Source: JAFMPW01 sp041743085 (GTDB taxonomy: Bacteria > Bacteroidota > Bacteroidia > Flavobacteriales > Flavobacteriaceae). Taken from it: 64,000 nucleotides of DNA. A program made the translations under genes and the position numbers. Below the pieces are notes generated by a model. That model was not told where the DNA came from, searched no databases, and was given only the letters and a program-made list of their open reading frames with translations. The stretch spans positions 40,078 through 104,077 of the forward strand of contig JBGTNL010000091.1 in NCBI GenBank assembly GCA_041743085.1, in the 5' to 3' direction. Each line of letters begins with the position of its first letter. Position 1 is the first letter of the stretch. Of the stretch, positions 8,908 to 17,623 are shown in pieces.

Positions 8908-9000
8908 TAATTTAAATCTGTCTATATTCTTTCAATTGTTCATATACTACCTACTGCTTATTTTGAATTTTGAATTGTGAATTTTGAATTGTCCACCGCC

Positions 9001-9246
9001 CTACCCCCCACTAACGGGCGGAATTAAGGCAATTTCATCAAAATTATCAATTTTAACAACGTCCTTTGCATAGGAATTATTTACGGCGACAGCCAAAGAA
9101 GAAAGCGACTTTAATCCGGGATAGTTGTTTCCCAAATAACTTTTTAGCTCTCCTACCGTTCTTAATTTCCCGGCACTGGACATGGGAACGGACAACGATG
9201 AACTGCCCACAATATCTTTCGTAATGCCAAAAAGTAGTATCGTCAT
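9001..9246 (-). CDS. moaD: Molybdopterin synthase sulfur-carrier subunit
   Basis: This is an 81-residue ubiquitin-fold sulfur carrier. It ends in P-P-V-S-G-G, the Gly-Gly tail that MoeB adenylates and that is converted to a thiocarboxylate. The early L-F-G-I-T-K-D and the A-V-N-N-S-Y segment also fit MoaD. It starts three bases after the Mo-subunit gene stop, so it is translated with the enzyme it ultimately serves. Its partner MoaE, the large subunit of molybdopterin synthase, is not found in this window. Confidence 0.9.
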   Translation of the reverse strand: MTILLFGITKDIVGSSSLSVPMSSAGKLRTVGELKSYLGNNYPGLKSLSSLAVAVNNSYAKDVVKIDNFDEIALIPPVSGG

Positions 9247-9249
9247 AAG

Positions 9250-11481
9250 TTATCCAATAATTTCTTTGTCAGGAATCGCCAACAGTTCCGGATATTTTGA
9301 AAAAGGCTGGTTGTATAAACGTTTACCGGTCGCTGCCTTAAGGGCATTGGCTATGGCCCCTCCTGCCGGTGGCAAGGTCGGCTCTCCAAGGCCTGTCGGG
9401 GACAATTCATTCTCAATAAAATATGTTTCCACTATCGGAGCTTCCTTCATTCGTATGAGCCGGTATTTGTCAAAGTTAGTCGCGGAAGGGGCTCCATCCT
9501 TAAAGGAGAAATCTCCGTACATGGCGTGCCCTATGCCATCAATAACGCCGCCTTCCACCTGGTTTTTGGCGCCAAGAGGGTTCACAACTATTCCACAATC
9601 CACGACGCAGGTTACTTTTTTAACCACTGGGGTTCCATTTTCTATAACAACATCAGCTACTTCCGCAACATGGCTGTTATGGCAATAATAATTGGCAAAA
9701 CCCTGGTAAACACCTTCTTTTTTGTTCCCCCAGCCCGATTTATCGACTGCAACTTTTATTACTTCCTCCATTCGTTTCGGATCATATTGAATGTTCTCAT
9801 CGGCTTCCGCATCTACTTTCTTCAGAAGATCCAAACGCAGTTGTACCCTGTCCACTTCCATCATTTCAGCTAGTTCATCGAAAAAGCTTTGTTCCGCGAA
9901 CGCCAGAAAGTTGGTATAGGGAGCTCTCCAGGCACCGGTAGTGACGTTACTGTCATACATGGCGGCATCTACCTGGTAATTTTCAATTGCGCCTGCCGGG
10001 AAAAAGTGAGGGATCAATCCATACATATTATTATTGATAGCGGCCTCTTTCAGATGATATGAGGTTACCTTCCCATCCTTAACTCCCGCCTTTATGCGAT
10101 ATTTTATCGCCGGTCTGTAAATACCATCTGCCATATCGTCCTCCCGAGAGAAGACAACCTTTACAGGTTTTTTGGCCAGATCCGAAATCTCCACGGCTTC
10201 TATAGCGAAATCCCCATAGAGCCTCCTTCCAAATCCACCACCCATACGCGTCATCTCCAAATGGACCTCGTCTGGTTCTCTCCCAAGCATTTTAGAAGCC
10301 ATCCCTGCCGTTCCTTCCGGTGTTTGGATGGGTCCCGCCATGTGGATCTTATCTGCCGTTACATTGGCGAAGAAATTCATGGGCTCCATACAGTTATGAG
10401 GTAAAAATGGGGATTCGTAGGTGCGTTCCAGGACCTTATCGGCCTGTGCGAATGCCCTTTTAATGTTACCGTCCGATCTCAGCGTCGTAAATTCGTTGCC
10501 TTCCAACAGTCCCAGAAGCTTTTTATCCTGGAACTCTGTACTCTCTATAGGTGAACCATCCGTCCAGGTTGCTTTCAAAGCCATCTTTCCCTTCAAAGCC
10601 GCCCAGGTAGAGGTGGCAAGAACAGCCACTTTATCACTGCTACCTAACATACCCTTTAATTGTGGACTCTCCTCAAAAAGGCTTTTCTTTTTTTCACCAA
10701 ACCTAATGACATCAAGGACACCCGGAATGGCTTTAGCCCCGGAATCATCAAATGATTCCAACTCTTTTCCAAAGGCGGGAGGCCTTAAAACACAGGCATA
10801 CACCATACCCTCTTGCTTGTAATCCAATCCATATAATGGTTTACCGGTAATAATTTTATCGATATCCACGTTAGGTATATCTTTTCCAATGATCTTAAAA
10901 TCCTTCACTTCCTTTAAAGGAACATTTTCCGGCACTTCCAAGCCCGCAGCTTCGTTTACGACATCGCCGTAAGTAAGCGTTTCACCGGCACCATTGGTAA
11001 TAACACCCTCACTGGTGGTACATTCCGAAGCATCCACCCCCCAACGGGCAGCAGCGGCATTTACCAACATTTGGCGCGCTGTCGCCCCCGTTTGCCGCAA
11101 TGGTTCCCATCCATGCCTGATAGACTGACTACCCCCGGCTACCTGGCGGGTATAATTTTTTGTATCCAGAATTCCCTGCTCCACATATACATTATCCCAG
11201 GCCACGTCCAGTTCTTCTGCAATAAGCATGGGCATTGAAGTTTTAACCCCCTGTCCTATCTCCGGATTGGGGGCAAAAATGGTTACCGCCCCGTTGTCCG
11301 CTATTTTAATAAAGGCATTAAAATCATTATAATTTAAACTGGCAAGATCCACCGGGGGTTCTGCCTTTGGCTTACAGGCGTTAAAAAGATTGAACCCAAT
11401 TAACATGCCGCCACCGGCCAGTGAACTGGTTCGCATAAAGGCCCTTCTGCTAAATTTTTGTGATACTATTGAGGTTGACAT
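9250..11481 (-). CDS. Xanthine-dehydrogenase-family Mo-binding subunit (IorB-like), Tat-exported
   Basis: The 743-residue protein carries a Tat signal (S-R-R-A-F-M at residues 11-16, then a Gly-rich hydrophobic stretch and a Cys that could be lipidated). It belongs to the molybdopterin-binding subunits related to isoquinoline 1-oxidoreductase and aldehyde dehydrogenases. Visible signatures are G-G-G-F-G-R-R-L in the MCD-binding domain, G-A-W-R-A-P-Y and G-L-G-E-P-T-L-P-P, whose Glu is the catalytic base. The enzyme hydroxylates an N-heterocycle or oxidises an aldehyde in the periplasm. The substrate is unknown. It follows the 2Fe-2S subunit gene by 102 bases and is followed by moaD. No cytochrome c subunit lies next to it. 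Confidence 0.88.
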   Translation of the reverse strand: MSTSIVSQKFSRRAFMRTSSLAGGGMLIGFNLFNACKPKAEPPVDLASLNYNDFNAFIKIADNGAVTIFAPNPEIGQGVKTSMPMLIAEELDVAWDNVYVEQGILDTKNYTRQVAGGSQSIRHGWEPLRQTGATARQMLVNAAAARWGVDASECTTSEGVITNGAGETLTYGDVVNEAAGLEVPENVPLKEVKDFKIIGKDIPNVDIDKIITGKPLYGLDYKQEGMVYACVLRPPAFGKELESFDDSGAKAIPGVLDVIRFGEKKKSLFEESPQLKGMLGSSDKVAVLATSTWAALKGKMALKATWTDGSPIESTEFQDKKLLGLLEGNEFTTLRSDGNIKRAFAQADKVLERTYESPFLPHNCMEPMNFFANVTADKIHMAGPIQTPEGTAGMASKMLGREPDEVHLEMTRMGGGFGRRLYGDFAIEAVEISDLAKKPVKVVFSREDDMADGIYRPAIKYRIKAGVKDGKVTSYHLKEAAINNNMYGLIPHFFPAGAIENYQVDAAMYDSNVTTGAWRAPYTNFLAFAEQSFFDELAEMMEVDRVQLRLDLLKKVDAEADENIQYDPKRMEEVIKVAVDKSGWGNKKEGVYQGFANYYCHNSHVAEVADVVIENGTPVVKKVTCVVDCGIVVNPLGAKNQVEGGVIDGIGHAMYGDFSFKDGAPSATNFDKYRLIRMKEAPIVETYFIENELSPTGLGEPTLPPAGGAIANALKAATGKRLYNQPFSKYPELLAIPDKEIIG

Positions 11482-11583
11482 TTTTTTGATTTTTTATCCC
11501 TATCCCTACAGCTGTCAGGAAGATTGGGTATCTTATTTTTTAGTTGATTTCTGTGGTAATCGGGCATGTTCATAAAACCCGAA

Positions 11584-12045
11584 TTATCCCATTTTTCCTG
11601 CAGCAATTTCTACAGCTTTGTAAATTCTTTGGTATGTGGCACATCTGCAGATATTTCCATGCATTGCCTCCCTGATCTCCAATTCATCGGGATCCGGATT
11701 TTTCTCCAAAAATGCCGCGGCTGTCATAATCTGGCCCGCCTGGCAATAACCGCATTGGGGTACATCCACTTCCTTCCACGCCTGCTGCACAGGATGCGAG
11801 CCATCTTCTGAAAGTCCTTCTATGGTCGTAATGGATTTTCCGGCAACTTGTGGCAGGGTGATGGAACAACTTCTTACGGCTTCCCCGTTAAGGTGTACGG
11901 TACAGGCACCACACTGGGCTATTCCACACCCATATTTGGTGCCTACAAGGTCCAGGTGGTCCCTGAGAACCCAGAGCAATGGCGTGTCTTCACTGACATC
12001 CACAGTTTGTGATACACCGTTAACTTTTAGTTGATACGTTGGCAT
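11584..12045 (-). CDS. 2Fe-2S subunit of the Mo hydroxylase (IorA-like)
   Basis: The 153-residue protein has the two [2Fe-2S] domains of small subunits of molybdenum hydroxylases. The plant-ferredoxin-like cluster uses C40, C45, C48 and C60 (Y-G-C-G-I-A-Q-C-G-A-C and R-S-C). The second cluster uses C98, C101, C133 and C135 (C-G-Y-C and C-R-C). It has no signal peptide, so it is presumably co-exported with the Tat-tagged Mo subunit. It passes electrons from the Mo site to an external acceptor. It is the first gene of the block that continues into the Mo subunit and moaD, and a perfect palindrome lies about 70 bases upstream. Confidence 0.92.
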   Translation of the reverse strand: MPTYQLKVNGVSQTVDVSEDTPLLWVLRDHLDLVGTKYGCGIAQCGACTVHLNGEAVRSCSITLPQVAGKSITTIEGLSEDGSHPVQQAWKEVDVPQCGYCQAGQIMTAAAFLEKNPDPDELEIREAMHGNICRCATYQRIYKAVEIAAGKMG

Positions 12046-12112
12046 AAGTGTTATTTTAAGAGTTTAATTCATAGATTTTTAAAGTTATCAAAAAATTAAG
12101 GAAAATTGGGGG

Positions 12113-12133
12113 CCTTTAACAAATTGTTAAAGG
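12113..12133. promoter_or_regulatory. Perfect palindrome upstream of the Mo hydroxylase operon
   Basis: Ten-base arms CCTTTAACAA and TTGTTAAAGG are separated by a single base. The site is 68-88 bases upstream of the 2Fe-2S subunit start codon and 9 bases past the deacetylase stop. No U-run follows on the minus strand, so it is not a standard terminator. A dimeric regulator site is the more natural reading, but the regulator is not identified. Confidence 0.45.
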
Positions 12134-12141
12134 TTAAAACG

Positions 12142-13083
12142 TTATTTCGCCCTGGTAATTTTGTCCCGTAATTCCCTCCAGGTAATCAGAATAATATTTT
12201 CTTCCTCTAAAATTTTCGCGCATTCCGGGCCCGTAAAAAAGTCATAATCGGCCTGGCGCCAGGCCGCTCCCCAGGTGGGGTGATCTATAGTAACGGCCTT
12301 CATTTCCTCATCATCATAGGCCAGGTGGATCAGCAGGCAATGGAGGCCGGGCTTCAACGATCTAAAAACAGAAGTATAATATTGTGCCATCCCTTTCTCA
12401 TAGTCAGTTGGCAAGGCAGTGTGTATAGCATCCATAACCACTGTTTTATCATTTATCAGCGCATTTATCGCGGGATCTTCCATTTGGTATATCCTGGGAT
12501 CCAACAGCACGGGAAGATCAAATTCCTTTCCGATTTTCATGTAGGCAGCCGTGAACTCCGGGGTGCTGACCGCCGCACCCATGTGTGCGTCCAAATGTGT
12601 AACATCTATACCGGAACGATATGCTTTTTTTACCTGATTGCGCAATTCCAGCTCCACCTCATTTGCCGAGGCATACATCCCAAGGCTATCTACCAAAGCA
12701 TAGAAATACCCGCTTTTATTTACAAGGCTCGGCACCGAATCTTTCGAAGTTACAGGTCCCCATTTATAATATTTCCATTCGCTATTTAGGGTGAGATGCA
12801 GTCCGAGATCGGCCGACTTATTCTTCCTGGCATAGGCAGCCACCTCCGGAAACCAGGGGCAGGGTACCATAATACTGCCGGAATTCACCGGACTTGTTTC
12901 CAGGCCCGAGATACTGGCAACGTTCTCGGAATGCGTTACCCCAAGATCGTCGGCATGAATGATCAACAATTTTGCATCGGGCGGATATCCCAGGCGCTCA
13001 GCAACCGAAGTATCCTGGGACCATCCCACAATCCAGGAGACAAATAAAAGGCAAGATAATAACCAATTTTTTTTCATCATCAA
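12142..13083 (-). CDS. Secreted ChbG/HpnK (YdjC-type) carbohydrate deacetylase
   Basis: The 313-residue protein begins with a signal peptide (hydrophobic residues 5-22). The motif L-I-I-H-A-D-D-L-G near residue 44 is the metal-binding start of YdjC/ChbG-type deacetylases, and D-A-H-M-G (T-H-L-D-A-H-M-G) is the second conserved block. Family members remove acetyl groups from chito-oligosaccharides or other glycans using a divalent metal. The export signal implies a periplasmic substrate. It stands alone, with its own upstream region opposite the divergent VWA gene, and ends 96 bases before the Mo hydroxylase operon. Confidence 0.8.
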   Translation of the reverse strand: MMMKKNWLLSCLLFVSWIVGWSQDTSVAERLGYPPDAKLLIIHADDLGVTHSENVASISGLETSPVNSGSIMVPCPWFPEVAAYARKNKSADLGLHLTLNSEWKYYKWGPVTSKDSVPSLVNKSGYFYALVDSLGMYASANEVELELRNQVKKAYRSGIDVTHLDAHMGAAVSTPEFTAAYMKIGKEFDLPVLLDPRIYQMEDPAINALINDKTVVMDAIHTALPTDYEKGMAQYYTSVFRSLKPGLHCLLIHLAYDDEEMKAVTIDHPTWGAAWRQADYDFFTGPECAKILEEENIILITWRELRDKITRAK

Positions 13084-13222
13084 TAGTTTCTTTGTTGAAG
13101 GCGTTAAAAGAGTTAAACTACGAAATTAATTGAGTTTCTATTTGATAACATTTAACAAAATTTTTATTCGCCCTATACTTTTAAAAGATTTTATTCGTTC
13201 TGATGGTTGAACAGAAAACCAT

Positions 13223-14317
13223 ATGAACATGAAATCACTTCTTAAAGCTTCCTCCTTTTACCTGTTTCTTACACTTCTGGTTTCCTGCGGAAACGCGGAT
13301 AATGACGTGGACTTTGGTCTGAATCAGGGGGGTTTGGGCGAGGGAAAACCCGTGGACGAATGCCTTAACCTGGGCGCCAGCGATCTGGTTTTGTCCATTC
13401 AGGACCAGTTTACCGCTTTACCGGGCAAAGTATCTATTTTCTTTAAGGTATCAGACACGGAAGGAAAACCGGTGCCCGGCCTTTCCGCAGATCAGTTCAC
13501 TATTTATGAGCAGGGCAGGAATGATGATTGTTTCAATACGATCTCCACCTCCGAATCCCTGGCAAGAATTTCACCCAATTCACAGATATTCAATAACAAT
13601 ACGCTCCTGGTTCTGGATTTAAGCAATAGTGTCCTGAGCAGTAGTCTGAATGAATTGAAAACCGCATCCCTCAGTTTTATCAATAATGTAATGCCCGCAA
13701 CGGACAATGATTCCTTTAAAATGGCTATCTATTGGTTCGATGGGGAAGATGAACTACATTTATTAAATGAGTTAACCTCATCGAAAGCGCAACTTACGGG
13801 GGCTATAGATGGAATTACAGAAGACATAAGCAATGACCCTTCCACCGATCTTTATGGTGCCGTTATCAAGTCTACCAAGATTGCGGAAGACCTTCTGGTG
13901 ACAAGTAATAACAACGATATTATTGGTGCGGCCTCTGTGGTGGTCTTTACCGACGGAACGGACCAGGCATCACGCTTTACGGAGGCCGCGGCTCTGGAAA
14001 AGGTAAACAAGGCCAATCCTAATATATCCTTCTTTACTATTGGGCTCGGAGGGGAGATCGATACCGAAGTGCTTATGGATATTGGCAAAACATTTAGCGT
14101 TTTTGCCGGAAACAAGGAGGAATTGGAGACCACTTTCAATGATATCTCCCTGAGGATTTCGGAACAAGCCAATAGCTTTTACCTTTTTGAGTACTGTACG
14201 CCAAAAAGAGACGGCAGTGGGGAAAATAACCTCGCTATCCAGGTTAAAGATGGCAGCCGGCAAGGGGCAGTGCAGACCAAATTCAGTGCGAAGGGCTTTA
14301 CCGGGGGATGCGAATAA
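13223..14317 (+). CDS. VWA-domain lipoprotein
   Basis: A lipobox L-L-V-S-C places the lipidated Cys at residue 22. The mature protein has a short N-terminal beta domain (about residues 50-110, possibly Ig/cadherin-like) followed by a von Willebrand factor A domain. In this domain D132-L-S134-N-S136 forms the MIDAS metal site, with a later T-D-G motif (V-F-T-D-G-T-D). VWA lipoproteins mediate metal-dependent protein contacts at the cell surface. It is monocistronic: a divergent gene lies upstream and a strong terminator follows. The partner is unknown. Confidence 0.8.
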   Translation: MNMKSLLKASSFYLFLTLLVSCGNADNDVDFGLNQGGLGEGKPVDECLNLGASDLVLSIQDQFTALPGKVSIFFKVSDTEGKPVPGLSADQFTIYEQGRNDDCFNTISTSESLARISPNSQIFNNNTLLVLDLSNSVLSSSLNELKTASLSFINNVMPATDNDSFKMAIYWFDGEDELHLLNELTSSKAQLTGAIDGITEDISNDPSTDLYGAVIKSTKIAEDLLVTSNNNDIIGAASVVVFTDGTDQASRFTEAAALEKVNKANPNISFFTIGLGGEIDTEVLMDIGKTFSVFAGNKEELETTFNDISLRISEQANSFYLFEYCTPKRDGSGENNLAIQVKDGSRQGAVQTKFSAKGFTGGCE

Positions 14318-14350
14318 TGCAAAATACGACTTAAGAAATTAGAAATTAGA

Positions 14351-14438
14351 AAGGCAATCAGACAGAGCTTCGCAAAGGAATGATTGCCTTTCAATACCGA
14401 AAATACCATGGAGCACCAGACAGGTGCTCCTTTTTTTA
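14351..14438 (+). terminator. Tandem hairpins, intrinsic terminator after the VWA gene
   Basis: Two hairpins follow the VWA stop codon. The first has arms AGGCAATCA and TGATTGCCT (14351-14389). The second has arms GGAGCACC and GGTGCTCC (14410-14430) followed by seven T residues, a classical intrinsic terminator. Confidence 0.8.
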
Positions 14439-14578
14439 TACGGTTCATCGTAAAACAGGCCTGGGCAGTAGGGTTTTATGCCCCGGTATTGTTTTATATA
14501 TAGAAATGCATGGAACAACCAGCAACAAATCCATATCCTAAAGACAGAAAATGAGGTTTAATGTAAAGAAGAAAAATT

Positions 14579-14746
14579 ATGGATGTTATCTACGAAATTA
14601 TTCAGAAAAGTGCCATCGGATCGATGTCTAAATGGTACAGGAATTTAGTACTGCTAGTATTTACGTCAATTGTGTTTGTTTTATTGGCTATGCTCATTTT
14701 TATGATAAAAAATGCGTCCAACCTTACATTTAGCTATGGCTACTAA
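14579..14746 (+). CDS. Small single-span membrane protein, 55 residues
   Basis: A complete 55-codon ORF from ATG to TAA lies between the VWA gene terminator and a palindromic repeat. The first 22 residues are polar with several basic residues (K-W-Y-R at 18-21). Residues 23-43 are a strongly hydrophobic segment typical of one transmembrane helix, and a short polar tail ends in Y-G-Y. A purine-rich stretch (A-A-G-A-A-G-A-A-A-A) precedes the ATG, as is common for flavobacterial starts. No homologue is recalled. The terminator upstream means it must have its own promoter. It could be a chance ORF, but the clean hydrophobic pattern argues for a real small protein. Confidence 0.45.
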   Translation: MDVIYEIIQKSAIGSMSKWYRNLVLLVFTSIVFVLLAMLIFMIKNASNLTFSYGY

Positions 14747-14786
14747 TCCTTTTGGGTATCCCTGGGCAATAAAAAGGATATTCGTT

Positions 14787-14922
14787 AAAGAGGATGCCTA
14801 AAAAGTCTTCAAAGACGTCATTGTGCGGAAAGAGGCAATCAGTTCGATTCCGGCATTCAGCAAAAGATTACCTCACTGCGTTCGTAATGACCTTCGTGTT
14901 AGACTTTTTAGGCATCCTCTTT
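14787..14922. repeat. 136-base palindromic element with 22-base perfect arms
   Basis: The element begins and ends with perfect inverted 22-base arms (14787-14808 and 14901-14922, core AGGATGCCTAAAAAGTCT). Inside the arms is a second, imperfect pairing of the GTCATT...GGCAATC and GATTACCTC...GTAATGAC type. The interior resembles the widespread intergenic repeat built on GTCATTGCGA-type palindromes. A T-run follows the right arm, so it may end transcripts coming from the left. It ends 7 bases before the M14 peptidase stop codon. Confidence 0.7.
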
Positions 14923-14928
14923 TTTTAT

Positions 14929-16416
14929 TTACCTGTATATCATAGCATTTTTAAAAGCAAAATCAAAAAGCACCGCTTTATTCCCCCGCTTTAAGTCGAT
15001 TAAAAATCCGTTAATAACCGCATACCGTATCTCCCCGTCTTTTTCCAGAAGGAAGGTTGGGTTTATCCCAACTTTGAGCTGAAATTCAGGGAGCTCATGC
15101 TCTTTTCCGATTAATTGCAAAGGAATTGGGGAACAGAGCTGTTTATCAGGAAAATTGGCCACCCGAAGATAGGCATGACCCGATCTCAACATGTCCATAA
15201 AATCCAAATTCCGCAGATCCCTAAAAGAATCAATAGTTTCCGGATAAACGCCTCCCTGCTTAATGATGTACCCTTCCGCATCAAAAGTCTCATAGCCATA
15301 ATAGGTAGAAAGATCTCCCTGGTCTATGATACGGCTGCTGTACCAGAAGTCGTTGTGATCTTCCTTGTCCACTTCCAGATGGTTAATCCCAAGATCCAGG
15401 ATATATTCCTTACCCATTAATTCATAAGTAGCTTCTTTTATTTTCAGGTCGAAGAATTTTCGATCATTTTCAGGTATATTTTCATATTCCTCCAGCGGAA
15501 TATCGGTATAGGTGCCATTGGCGATGGTATAGATTGCCGACAGAATGGAAACATAGTTCAACTTGCGAATTTCCTGTTTCTCCTCATCTTCCGGATACCC
15601 CCCCGATTCGATCAAAATAGTGCTGGTCCCCCATTTTTGAATGTTGTCACCAAAGGCACGGGGTTCAAAATCATCATTGTAACGCCCCACCTGTCCGGGT
15701 GCATATTTCTGAATGATGTTATTCATAAAAACGATCACCTTCATAGCGTTTCCCCTGCCTTCGTTGATCTCTTTTTCATAGTTGTAAGCCGGAGCCAGGT
15801 ACGATACGGTGGCTGGTTTTTCAGTTCTTTCGGCGTTGTAGTACGTGCTCTGGTCGTGCAGGTTAAAACCAAAATCGGCCTCCAGGCTGTCCCGGACCCT
15901 TTTTAACGTCCGGCCTTCGGGCGATTGCAAACGAAGGGCATCCCTGTTGATGTCTATTCCCAGAAGGTTTCTTCTCTGGTAAACCTCCGCCCCATCAGGG
16001 TTTAACATGGGTAGGAAGTGAAGTGTCAGATTAGTCAGAATCTCTTGTTTTTCACTCTTAAAGTCATCACTATCAAGAAAGTTAAGAATATCGAAAATGG
16101 CCTGGGTGGCCGTTGGTTCATCGCCGTGCATCTGGGACCATAAAAAAACACTAATCGGACCCGATCCTATGCTTATTAGCGACAAATCCCTTCCGTCTAT
16201 GGATTCCCCTACTGTCCTGACAGTGAACTTCGGGTTTACCCTGTAAGCGGTGATCAGAGGTTGTAGTTCGTGGTGCTTTATCCTTCGTTTGTTCAGTACA
16301 GCCTCCTTATACTTGTCATAGGAGTCGTATAAAGACGAGGTGATATCTTTATTTTGGGCATAAAAACTGGTGGTAAATAAAAATGTGAATACTGCAATTA
16401 AGAATTTACCGTTCAT
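14929..16416 (-). CDS. Secreted M14-family zinc carboxypeptidase
   Basis: The ATG at 16416 (495 residues) is preferred over 16581, because it begins a clear signal peptide (residues 1-20 ending F-Y-A before Q). The longer form adds 55 codons that overlap the amidase gene. The zinc-binding motif H97-x2-E100 is in S-Q-M-H-G-D-E-P, and a conserved N-P-D-G-A-E-V/R-R...D-I-N-R-D segment follows, as in peptidoglycan- and protein-cleaving M14 enzymes. A C-terminal beta domain of about 150 residues follows the catalytic part. Its start overlaps the end of the amidase gene by 11 bases, and both fit a cell-wall degradation or recycling role. Confidence 0.85.
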   Translation of the reverse strand: MNGKFLIAVFTFLFTTSFYAQNKDITSSLYDSYDKYKEAVLNKRRIKHHELQPLITAYRVNPKFTVRTVGESIDGRDLSLISIGSGPISVFLWSQMHGDEPTATQAIFDILNFLDSDDFKSEKQEILTNLTLHFLPMLNPDGAEVYQRRNLLGIDINRDALRLQSPEGRTLKRVRDSLEADFGFNLHDQSTYYNAERTEKPATVSYLAPAYNYEKEINEGRGNAMKVIVFMNNIIQKYAPGQVGRYNDDFEPRAFGDNIQKWGTSTILIESGGYPEDEEKQEIRKLNYVSILSAIYTIANGTYTDIPLEEYENIPENDRKFFDLKIKEATYELMGKEYILDLGINHLEVDKEDHNDFWYSSRIIDQGDLSTYYGYETFDAEGYIIKQGGVYPETIDSFRDLRNLDFMDMLRSGHAYLRVANFPDKQLCSPIPLQLIGKEHELPEFQLKVGINPTFLLEKDGEIRYAVINGFLIDLKRGNKAVLFDFAFKNAMIYR

Positions 16417-17077
16417 TGGGCATTTGGTTTTTTGGCACGGGTTTAAAATTAAGGTTTTTGGTTGCCTGGCGGACATTTTCCATAAAATCCTTTCCGGGAT
16501 CCGTTTTCTCCGTCCTGTAATTATCATCTTTTTCCAACCAAAGTTCATGCCCAACAAAATTAGTGTATTCGTAATGACCAATAAGATAGTCGATATCGTA
16601 TTTCTCCTTCAGGTATTTTACCAGCCAAATATTCGATTTCAATTGCTCATTCGTAAGCGGCAATTCTTCTGTACCTCCTACATTCTCAATTCCTATAGCG
16701 GCATGGTTTAAACCAATCACATGCCTGGCCATGGTGGTTTCGGGCATTATCCGGTATATAGTGCCATCCCTGTCTACCAGAAAATGGGAAGATACATTAA
16801 GGCCACTTACCTCCTTAATATCTGGCCGCCAGTTCGGTAATCTGGCATTTTCAAAAGCTTTATAGGATTTACTAAGAGTAGGGATAACGGTCCAGTGCAA
16901 TACGATCATTTTTGGTTCAATGGTTGGTGTGTCCCGTTCCAGGCCATATCGATCCGATAAATAGGCCAGGGTAAGTTGTTCCCTTTCCTCATCAAAAGTT
17001 ATAGGTTTCTCCAGTATTTTCTTCGTCGAAGTACACGATAGGAAGATAAATACAAACATAATACACTGCCACTTCAT
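16406..17077 (-). CDS. N-acetylmuramoyl-L-alanine amidase (amidase_2), lipoprotein
   Basis: A short signal sequence ends in L-S-C at residues 13-15, a lipobox. The domain shows the amidase_2 (PGRP-like) zinc-site pattern: I-V-L-H-W-T near residue 60, then S-S-H-F-L-V-D-R-D-G-T-I-Y, A-R-H-V-I-G-L-N-H-A-A-I-G-I-E-N and L-I-G-H-Y-E-Y. Such enzymes cut the bond between MurNAc and the stem peptide, with substrates being peptidoglycan fragments in the periplasm. Only one base separates it from the upstream SnoaL-like gene. The next gene encodes an M14 peptidase that could trim the released peptides. Confidence 0.87.
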   Translation of the reverse strand: MKWQCIMFVFIFLSCTSTKKILEKPITFDEEREQLTLAYLSDRYGLERDTPTIEPKMIVLHWTVIPTLSKSYKAFENARLPNWRPDIKEVSGLNVSSHFLVDRDGTIYRIMPETTMARHVIGLNHAAIGIENVGGTEELPLTNEQLKSNIWLVKYLKEKYDIDYLIGHYEYTNFVGHELWLEKDDNYRTEKTDPGKDFMENVRQATKNLNFKPVPKNQMPNER

Positions 17078-17078
17078 G

Positions 17079-17591
17079 TTATTCTGTCGTTAAAGTTTCT
17101 TTTGGCTCAGGGTAATTTCCAATATGCCAGATCCATTTTTTACCTTCAACGGCAATAAATTCAAGGAAATTAGATGGCCCTTTTTGCTGATACTCCCTCC
17201 AGAAAGCGATTTTTCCTCTTTTTAGTTGCACTACTGCAATGCCGACATCGGAAGTGTCTTTTCCATAGCTAAATGTGTACTCCCCCGCACCGGTCTGGGT
17301 TTCTTCGTCGAACCAAAGGGCGTGAAAGGTCATTCGATGATTCTGTTCAAGGGCATCAAAATACGGTTTTAACTCATTATGCCCCCTATAATATTGTATG
17401 TTGGGGGGTTCCATATAAATGGCATCAGAGTCAAAACTTTTCAACGCCTGTTCGGAATTCTGGGTGGACCACCCTTCGGCCGCATTTTGCATTAGCGCTT
17501 TAAATTCCTCCGTACTAAGGCCCTTGTCCAGTTCCTTGCAATTCATAAGCAATAGCGAAGTAAAAAGTAAAAAAAATAGCTTCCGCAGCAT
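17079..17591 (-). CDS. SnoaL/DUF4440-like lipoprotein
   Basis: The 170-residue protein has a signal ending in L-L-M-N-C, a lipobox with Cys at residue 18. The remainder fits the NTF2-like SnoaL/DUF4440 fold: an N-terminal helix (E-E-F-K-A-L-M-Q-N-A), then Y-M-E-P-P-N-I-Q-Y-Y-R-G and a sheet ending W-I-W-H-I-G-N-Y. The family covers small ligand-binding or isomerase-like proteins and often has no defined reaction. It lies within the five-gene operon, 32 bases after the 3D-domain gene. Confidence 0.7.
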   Translation of the reverse strand: MLRKLFFLLFTSLLLMNCKELDKGLSTEEFKALMQNAAEGWSTQNSEQALKSFDSDAIYMEPPNIQYYRGHNELKPYFDALEQNHRMTFHALWFDEETQTGAGEYTFSYGKDTSDVGIAVVQLKRGKIAFWREYQQKGPSNFLEFIAVEGKKWIWHIGNYPEPKETLTTE

Positions 17592-17623
17592 GGCCTGAAG
17601 TTTCTTCGATAGTTATTCTAAAA

